NCBI GenBank assembly: GCA_021234155.1
Contig: JAJEKV010000045.1
Location: 7,919,105-7,983,104, forward strand
Reading direction: 5' to 3'
Source of the DNA: Isoetes taiwanensis
Taxonomy: Eukaryota; Streptophyta; Lycopodiopsida; Isoetales; Isoetaceae
DNA: 64,000 nt
Shown here: positions 57,168 to 64,000 of the stretch, one piece after another
How positions within the stretch are numbered: position 1 is the stretch's first letter
Layout of the letters: every line of letters starts with the position of its first letter
Notes under the pieces: generated by a model
What the model was told of the DNA's origin: nothing
The model's database searches: none
Seen by the model: only the letters and a program-made list of their open reading frames with translations
Position numbers and translations under genes: made by a program

Positions 57168-57754
57168 TGTTGGAATTTGTTATTGCATAATCTTCTAGGA
57201 AGATTGTCTCAAAGAAGAAAACCTAGTTCAATGATACACAGTACAGAATTCAGTGGTTGCATAAGGGGGTTGCACCATTGATCATTATGGTTCATATAAA
57301 CCTAAAGTTAAGTTAATAAGATTCAATGGTTGCAGGTTGATTAAATATTCGGGGGCAAAGGTCGGCATTACTATTCATATAATGGTGAGGTGGAAACGAA
57401 ATTGGTGGCAAACCAAAAGAAACACTGCTACAAGGCCGGGACCGACCTGCGAATTCCACTGCTAAACCGACGAAGATTACAGTTAAATGAGGGGAAGACG
57501 TTGATAGAAGATATACTGTAGGGGAGAACCGATCATTCGAATATGGGAGCTTGATGTTCGATCTGTATAAAGGGGAATAACAATGGTTAATAGTCCATTG
57601 CTACAGTAACAAAGGTCTATGTGGTTATTTTCGGGTATTAAATTCACATTGTCTTATGGATTAGTGGATTATCAATGATTAAATTGCTCATTGCATAACT
57701 CATTGCATAATTCTACAATTGACTTTGTGTAACAACTTTGCTCTAATATTCACA
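57168..57754 (+). repeat. C2 5' LTR
   Basis: TGTTGGAATTTGTTATTGCA...CTAATATTCACA. TATAAA at 57566-57571 is the likely promoter. Confidence 0.95.
57566..57571 (+). promoter_or_regulatory. TATA box in C2 5' LTR
   Basis: TATAAA followed by GGGG, 398 bp into the LTR; the same motif is at 62792-62797 in the 3' LTR. Confidence 0.6.
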
Positions 57755-57756
57755 TT

Positions 57757-57768
57757 TGGTATCAGAGC
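57757..57768 (+). other. C2 primer-binding site (tRNA-iMet)
   Basis: TGGTATCAGAGC, two bases after the LTR end. Confidence 0.96.
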
Positions 57769-57801
57769 AGGCTAAGTGGAAGTTGTGAAGTTTTGTGCAG
57801 A

Positions 57802-60800
57802 ATGGCAAGTAGGTTTGGAGCAAGTCTCTTAAGTGCTGTAGATGTGTATAAAGGGGGTCCTGGATTCCAAGTCTGGAAGGACTCAATTATACACATTCTA
57901 GAAGTGGAGGAGCTATGGGATCTGGTTAATCCTTTAGGAGAAAGCTTATCCAGTAATGGCATAAGGTCAAATGCTAGTGCTGTTGCTAGATCTGGAGGAG
58001 GAACAAGTGCTAATGAATCTGAGAGTTCAGGAGAAGTGAACTCTGCAGAATCTGCTGAAGGTATCAAAGGGACAAAAACAGAATGAGGCACAAGGAATCA
58101 TCTCTTCCAAGGTAAGTCCTACTATAAGATTGAAATTGAGAAATAAGACTCCAAGAGAAATGTGGTTGTATTTGATAAAACATTTTGAAGAGAAGACGTC
58201 CTCTCAAATAGATCTGCTTGACAAAGAACTAAGAAACTTAAAGTTACGTGATGAAGATGATTTGTCTGATTTTTTTAACAAATTTGACAATATTGTGGCT
58301 GATTTGGCTGCTGCTGGAGTTGATTTATCTGAAAGGTTCCAAGTGCTTACCATAGCTAGAGCAGTAATAGAAAATGAGCAATTGGGACTCTTCATAAGGA
58401 ATGTGGCCAAAAATAGAGACGAGGCAGAGAGTATCTTGAGGACTGAGGTTGAACAAAAAAAGGTTGCTAGAGGCAATGATGATGAAGGAGCAGAAATCTT
58501 GTATGCTGGAAAAAAGGGGAAAGGATCAGCAAGAAAAATAATTTGCTATAACTGCAATGAGGAAGGGCATGTAAAGAATAATTGCCCCAAATTAAAAAGG
58601 GAATTTAATTGCTTTAATTGTGGAGGCAGGGGTCATCTGGCTGTTAAGTGCCCAACTCCAAGAGACTATAAAGGGAAAAGCAATGCTGGTAGAAAAACAG
58701 ATGCAAGGGGAAAAGGAGGAAGAAAACCTGCAGGAGCTTTTATTGCAAAAGAACATGATCAAGAAGAAAAAGAATGCACTGAAGATGAGGAAGAGGTAAG
58801 TGGTGAATTTGCCATACTTCATGGAAAGATTGCTAACAAAAACTCTCATTCTCTTGTAGTTGATAGTGGAGCTGAAAGATCAGTAGTACAAACTACTGAT
58901 CTGCTCAAGAAAATTTCCAAGAATCATACAAGGAGTGTGCAAGTAGGGAATGGAGCATTGCAAACCATTGAAGCAAGAGGACTGTTGCAGCTATCAGACT
59001 TAGAAGGAAATATAGTTGACATTGAAAATGTTTTATGTGTGCCATTAAGAACTTGATTTCTGTTAGTCAATTAGTAGATCTTGGCTATAGAGTCAACTTT
59101 GACTCTCAAGGATGTAATATCTTTATGGGAAATGAAAAAAAGTTTGTTGCAAAGCGTGTTGGCAATCTCTTTCAGTTGGATAATCCAGTGTACAATGGTA
59201 TTAATGCAGTGAGTGCTTCAGATTTTAAACTTTGGCACAGCAGGTTAGCACACACTCATTTTAACAATGTTAAGAGCTTAGCACAAAAGGGTTTGATTGA
59301 ATGCAATAGTAAAGATTCAGGAAAACTAGTTTGTGAAGGATGTGCTTTGGGAAAACTTAACCGGTTGCCTTTTAAGAGAAGAAAAAAACGAGCTGGAGAA
59401 ATATTGGAGCTTGTGCACACTGACTTGTGTGGACCATTGAATGTGAGAGGAAGATCAAATAAGAGGTATTTTATATCTTTCATAGATGATCATTCAAGAA
59501 AATGTAAATGCTATTGTTTAGAAAGAAAATCACAAGCATTGAATGCTTTCAAGCATTATGTGACTGAAATGGAAAGACAAACTGGAAAAAAGGTGAAGTG
59601 CATTCGATCAGATAGGGGAGGAGAATACTTGTCCTCAAAATTCAGACTTTTTTGCATTGCTAATGGGATAAAAAGGCAATTGACTTGTAGGTACACTCCT
59701 CAGCAGAATGGTGTTGCAGAAAGAAGAAATAGGACACTGATGGATGCGGTCAGATCAATGATTAAGGCTAGTGGACTACCTAACTATTTGTGGGAAGAAG
59801 CATTGAAGACTGCTGTAATTATACAAAATAGGCTGCCATCTTCGAGCATACAAGGTAACATCCCTGAACTTGTTTGGTCAAATAACAATACTAGTCTAGA
59901 TTATGATGTATTTAGGGTGTATGGATGCCTGGCATATACTCATATCCCTTCAGAGCTAAGGAAAAAATTAGACAACAAAGCTGAAATAGGCTTCTTGGTA
60001 GGATATGATGAAGAAAGTAAAGGATATAGAATTTTTGTTTCGAGTTCAAAGTCAGTGATAGTCAGCAAAGATGTTTTGTTTGATGAAAATCTTGTCTATA
60101 AAGATAGACAACATAAAAAACTAGCTGAACAAAACAGGGACAAAGTTGTAGACTCTTGTGAAAGACAAATGGAGGCTATTCTAGACAATGATGATGATGC
60201 AGCAGACCATACAGAAAACATATCAGAAATTGAAAAAGGCCAGCGAGAGAACAATATGGAAAAAACAGGGGCTAAAAGTAAAAGGAAATCACAAGCTGAA
60301 AAATTAGTGGAGGAAGCAAATGTGGACAAGGAAATTTATGGAAGAAATGAGACTGGCAGAAGCAAAAGACTTGAAGTTTTAGGGCATGACTATGATCAAA
60401 TCATGGCATTGGTTGCAGATGAAGATATTCCAAGGACAGTAGAAGAGGTACTAAATTGTTCAGACAAAGCCAAGTGGGAGGAAGCCATGAAAGATGAACT
60501 TTCTTCTTTTGATGAAACAGAAACATATGAGCTTGTTGATCACCCAACTGATCACAATGTAATTGGAAGCAAATGGATATTTAAAATCAAAGAAGGTGTG
60601 GATGGCTCAAGAAAGTATAAAGCTCGCCTTGTTGCTCAAGGGTTTACACAAAAGAAGGGGAAAGACTTTGAAGAAACCTACTCACCCATTGTAAAGCTTA
60701 CAAGTATAAGAGTATTATTGGCATTAGCAAATGCTTTGAACTTAGAATTACATCACATGGATGTAAAAACAGCCTTTTTAAATGCAAGATTGGATGAAAA

Positions 60801-61968
60801 GGTTTATATGAAGCAGGCCCCAGGATATAAACAAGGCAAGAATAAAGTCTGGAGATTGAATAGGGCGGTTTATAGGCTGAAACAGGCTCCAAGGGAGTGG
60901 TATATGTGTATAAACAACTATCTCAGAGATCAGGGTTTTGAAAAAATGCAAAATGATGGCAACATATATAGGTACAAAGTTGAGAATAATTATTGCATCA
61001 TAGCTTTGTATGTAGACGACTGTATCATGTTTGCTAATGACTCAAAAGTATTGAATTTGTGCAAAAATATTCTGAAAGCTAGATATAAGATGACAGATTT
61101 GGGAGAGTTGAAGCAATTTTTGGGAATTGAGGTCACAAGGAATAGACAAGAGGGCCGGTTGAAGTTAACTCAAAGTAGACACATTGAGAATATGTTGAAC
61201 AGGTTCAATTTAACAAATGCTCATGAGGTAAAAACACCAATAGTCCTTGGTCATAGGTTGACAGAAGAAAAGGAAAGGACAGATAAAGAAATAATGGAAA
61301 TGGAAAAGATACCCTATAGAGAACTAGTTGGATGTTTGCTGTATTTAGCAAACAATAGCAGACCCGACATTTCTTATGTTGTAAACATTCTCAGCAGAAA
61401 ATGTAACAATCCTTCCAAAGATCATTGGCTGGCAGGAAAGAGGGTCTTAAAATATCTGAAAGGTACTGCAAATCAAGGAATAACATTTGACTCAAAGGAT
61501 CTTAGTATTCATGCTTATAGTGATGCAGATTGGGCTGGTGACTTGGCATCACGAAAATCTACATCTGGTTATGTAGTTTTCTTAGCAGGAGGAGCCATTA
61601 ATTGGAAGTGTAAGAAACAAAGTGCAATAGCATTATCCTCAGCTGAAGCTGAATATGCAGCATCTTCATTAGTAGCAAGGGAAATTGCATGGTTAAGAAG
61701 ATTATTAGAAGAGCTTGATTGCAAACAAATGGCAGCTACTGAAATATTCACTGACAGTCAAAGCTGTATTGCTATTGCAAAGAATCCCATTGATCATGAG
61801 AGAACTAAGCATATTGAATTAAATATGCATTTTATCCGAGAGATGGTCTCAAAGAGTTACATTAAGCTAGTGTATGTGAATACTTCTCAACAAGTGGCTG
61901 ATGTGTTCACAAAGGCCCTGCCAGAAAGTAAGTTTATGCAGTTCAGAAATGCACTCAAAGTTTTGTAA
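57802..61968 (+). pseudogene. C2 gag-pol polyprotein, two frameshifts
   Basis: ATG at 57802 (MASRFGASLLSAVDVYKGGP). Frameshift 1 near 58075-58085 in gag. Gag continues (58130-59056) with two knuckles (CYNCNEEGHVKNNC and CFNCGGRGHLAVKC) and protease VVDSGAERS. Frameshift 2 at ~59042, a small deletion inside NVLCVP--IKNLISVSQ judged against C1. The 977-codon frame 59035-61968 is open through integrase (LWHSRLAHTHF, DLCGPL, IDDHSRK, PQQNGVAERRNR), reverse transcriptase (VDVKTAF-type HHMDVKTAFLN; YVDD at 61009-61020) and RNase H (YSDADWAGD; SSAEAEY; DSQSC), ending FMQFRNALKVL. Cleaved products would build the particle, copy RNA to DNA and integrate it. Confidence 0.94.
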
Positions 61969-62373
61969 CTATGCAATGGAGGAGGAATCTAATTTATTTT
62001 TATCATTGCATAATGAGTGAGAATAGTGAACTTTATGCCAAAGGGCTTGTCAAATCTGACAATGCAGTTCAGACATGCATTGTATAACTGCTGAAAGTTG
62101 TGCAGACTAGGCTCAAAGCCTCAGTAGTGAAGTTATGCAAGTGCTAAAAGCATTGTTAAAATGTTAGTGCAGTTCAGACATGCACTGAAATGTTGCTGGA
62201 GGTTGAGCAACCCAGGCTGAAGGGATCTTTAAATAAATTCATGTTGCTCGGATATATTCTCAAAAATGTTGCTGTGAATCATACAGGTTAGGCCGAAAGC
62301 CTCATGAAGTAAAAGAGTGCAGTTCAGACATGCACAGACAAATGTGACTAAGGTGAAAGACATAAGATTATGC
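61969..62373 (+). repeat. C2 spacer with repeated 17-mer
   Basis: TGCAGTTCAGACATGCA occurs at 62063, 62168 and 62318, and a near copy (TGCAGTTCAGAAATGCA) at 61937 inside the RNase H end. A decayed tract-plus-LTR-start look-alike (AATGGAGGAGGAATCTAATT, then ATTGCATAAT) is at 61975-62013. The spacer seems to be built from duplications of the pol-3'/LTR junction. Confidence 0.7.
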
Positions 62374-62386
62374 AATAAAGGAGGAA
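62374..62386 (+). other. C2 polypurine tract
   Basis: AATAAAGGAGGAA directly before the 3' LTR. Confidence 0.92.
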
Positions 62387-62980
62387 TGTTGGAATTTGTT
62401 ATTGCATAATCTTCTAGGAAGATTGTCTCAGAGAAGAAAACCTAGTTCAATGATACACAGTACAGAATTCAGTGGTTGCATAAGGGGGTTGCACCATTGA
62501 TCATTATGGTTCATATAAACCTAAAGTTAAGTTAATAAGATTCAATGGTTGCAGGTTGATTAAATATTCGGGGGCAAAGGTCGGCATTACTATTCATATA
62601 ATGGTGAGGTGGAAACGAAGTTGGTGGCAAACCAAATTAAAAAAGAAACACTGCTACAAGGCCGGGACCGACCTGCGAATTCCACTGCTAAACTGACGAA
62701 GATTACAGTTAAATGAGGGGCAGACGTTGATAGAAGATATACTGTAGGGGAGAACCGATCATTCGAATATGGGAGCTTGATGTTCGATCTGTATAAAGGG
62801 GAATAACAATGGTTAATAGTCCATTGCTACAGTAACAAAGGTCTATGTGGTTATTTTCGGGTATTAAATTCACATTGTCTTATGGATTAGTGGATTATCA
62901 ATGATTAAATTGCTCATTGCATAACTCATTGCATAATTCTACAATTGACTTTGTGTAACAACTTTGCTCTAATATTCACA
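62387..62980 (+). repeat. C2 3' LTR
   Basis: 594 bp; differs from the 5' LTR by a 7-bp gain (ATTAAAA region near 62635) and four substitutions by eye. Confidence 0.95.
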
Positions 62981-62985
62981 AGTAA
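62981..62985. repeat. C2 target-site duplication AGTAA, right
   Basis: Exact match to 57163-57167. Confidence 0.93.
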
Positions 62986-63117
62986 TGTAAACTTAAGTTT
63001 ATAATGTCCTTCAGTGCAACCCCTGTACAGATAAACATGCACACTTAAGGATCAAACCTTGAACTGTTTGTGCATTTTGAATATGAATTTTGTGATGAAC
63101 TACTTACAATTCCAACA
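62986..63117 (-). repeat. Copia C3 3' LTR, proximal part
   Basis: On minus it starts TGTTGGAATTGTAAGTAG and is preceded by a polypurine tract, GTGTGATGAAGGAGGAA (63118-63134). Joined to 56648-57167 across C2. Confidence 0.85.
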
Positions 63118-63147
63118 TTCCTCCTTCATCACACAATTCCCTGACAT

Positions 63148-63459
63148 TCATATCAGACTTGAATTGCTTAAATTTAATTTCTGGCAGTGCCTTTGTAAAA
63201 ATGTCTGCGACCTGCTTTGCTGTATTTGCATACACCATTTCAATATAACGTCGAAGTGTATGTTTAACTCAATGTGTTTAGTCCTCTCATGATGCACGGG
63301 ATTCTTCACTATAGCTATGCAGCTCTGACTGTCTGTGAGAATTTGTGTAGGACCATTCTGCTCATAGCCTAGTTCCTCCATTAATCTCCTTAACCAACCA
63401 ATTTCCTTGGCAACCAGAGATGAAGCTGAATATTCAGCTTCTGCTGAAGACATGGCAAT
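63148..63459 (-). pseudogene. C3 RNase H C-terminus, truncated
   Basis: Minus strand: MSSAEAEYSASSLVAKEIGW, DSQSCIAIVKNPVHHERTKH, then NIHF and a frameshifted or deleted segment before the end (TFLQRHCQKLNLSNSS). Matches the RNase H ends of C1 and C2. The upstream part of pol is cut off by the LTR insertion at 63460. Confidence 0.87.
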
Positions 63460-64000
63460 TGTTTGGGGTCTGGGTTCGGGAACTCCTGGAAGACAGCCCT
63501 CTGTGAGGACCCGTGGATCTAACAGGAGAGTCCGGGGGACTATGTCACGCGGGATTTGCAAGAAGAGAAGAAGAAAAAGAAAACAGAACAAATGAGAGGA
63601 AAATGATAAGCTTCCTTGATATCAATGATGAACATACATGAGCTCTCGCAATAGAGAGAAGAACTGAAAGGAGACAAGACTCAAAACTCATCTAGAACTC
63701 ATGTGCGAGCTCTAGTCATATATATAGTACAATGGCCTTGGGCCCAATATAGACACTCTGACTGATCTCGGTGCCGACTCCTGGAAGGAGGCCTGATTTG
63801 CAGGAATGTGGGCGGTGCCTCTTGAAGTGCCTAGAATCATGCTGACGCTGACGCGGGCGGTGACGGGCCGTCACTTGTCTGAGCGGCGCCTCTTGATAGG
63901 CTTTGACTGCGTGGTCTGCTGCTTGGTCTTCTGCTGAGCCTTTGATGGCTGACCCGTGGCTGACTGAGGATCCTTGAGCTTGACCTGGTCTGTCGTATGC
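63460..64000 (-). mobile_element. LTR of gypsy element 2 family, reverse, runs off window
   Basis: On plus it starts TGTTTGGGGTCTGGG, the reverse complement of the end of the solo LTR at 39733-40315, and follows it almost base for base to the window edge (541 bp seen of ~583). Differences include a 6-bp duplication (GCTGAC region near 63842). It is inserted in the RNase H of copia C3, with GCAAT (63455-63459) as the presumed left target duplication. Whether it is a solo LTR or the edge of a whole element cannot be seen. A TATA run lies at 63717-63726. Confidence 0.92.

Larger units (their letters stand above)
57168..62980 (+). mobile_element. Ty1/copia element C2, complete, recent, 5.8 kb
   Basis: LTRs of 587 and 594 bp, which by eye differ by four substitutions and one 7-bp gap, plus a perfect AGTAA duplication, an initiator-Met primer site, gag-pol and a polypurine tract. 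It sits in the 3' LTR of copia C3 and belongs to the same lineage as C1. Only two frameshifts break the polyprotein, so it was recently competent. It may be mobilised only with protein from another copy. Confidence 0.96.

Noticed and set aside
57721-57790. A tRNA-Met gene near TGGTATCAGAGC
   Set aside because: Only the 12-base primer complement is present, with no cloverleaf.

Overview
This window reads as nuclear DNA from a land plant, almost certainly a flowering plant. It is AT-rich and contains no recognisable host gene. It holds plant-type L1 LINEs (ORF1 with a DUF4283-like region and a CCHC knuckle), Ty1/copia elements primed by initiator-Met tRNA, Ty3/gypsy elements with solo LTRs, and a PIF/Harbinger transposon with a Myb-like second protein. 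Nearly every long reading frame belongs to a mobile element, and nearly all are broken by stops or frameshifts. The lineage within plants cannot be fixed from the sequence.

Layout. 1-2.4 kb is intergenic with two strong palindromes. 2.4-8.75 kb is a complete but decayed minus-strand LINE with a perfect 15-bp target-site duplication. 8.8-12.8 kb is non-coding with local repeats. 12.8-13.5 kb is a 5'-truncated LINE tail. About 15.9-20.2 kb holds a PIF/Harbinger-like element (Myb-like ORF on plus, DDE transposase on minus, convergent) lying between two long GA microsatellites. 20.8-21.35 kb is the 3' end of a second LINE family, which recurs at 25.9 and 32.2 kb. 22.2-23 kb is a minus-strand Ty3/gypsy gag.

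26.6-30.66 kb is a Ty3/gypsy pol remnant split by a 2.77-kb LTR-related insertion (TG...CA ends, 5-bp duplication TGCAC) that is internally inverted and rich in RY (CATGCA) motifs. 30.66-39.5 kb is a second Ty3/gypsy element with pol, a long extra coding region after pol, a polypurine tract and a 3' LTR. Its pol is itself interrupted by a LINE tail and by a fragment related to the Harbinger Myb-like ORF. A solo LTR of the same family follows at 39.7-40.3 kb, and a further copy in reverse runs off the right edge.

40.7-56.6 kb contains two related plus-strand LINEs head to tail (A, then B). LINE B is split by a complete copia element (C1, minus strand, 47144-52739). 56.6-63.5 kb is a third copia (C3, minus) whose 3' LTR was entered by a nearly intact, recent copia (C2, 57168-62980).

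Of most interest are a small conserved ORF upstream of ORF1 in both LINEs, a possible ORF3 after LINE B ORF2, the extra post-pol coding region of the second gypsy element, a LINE family whose copies end in different short tandem repeats, the inverted LTR cluster with RY motifs, and a W-box cluster in the C1 LTR. I saw no CRISPR array, rRNA, tRNA gene or bacterial-type operon.
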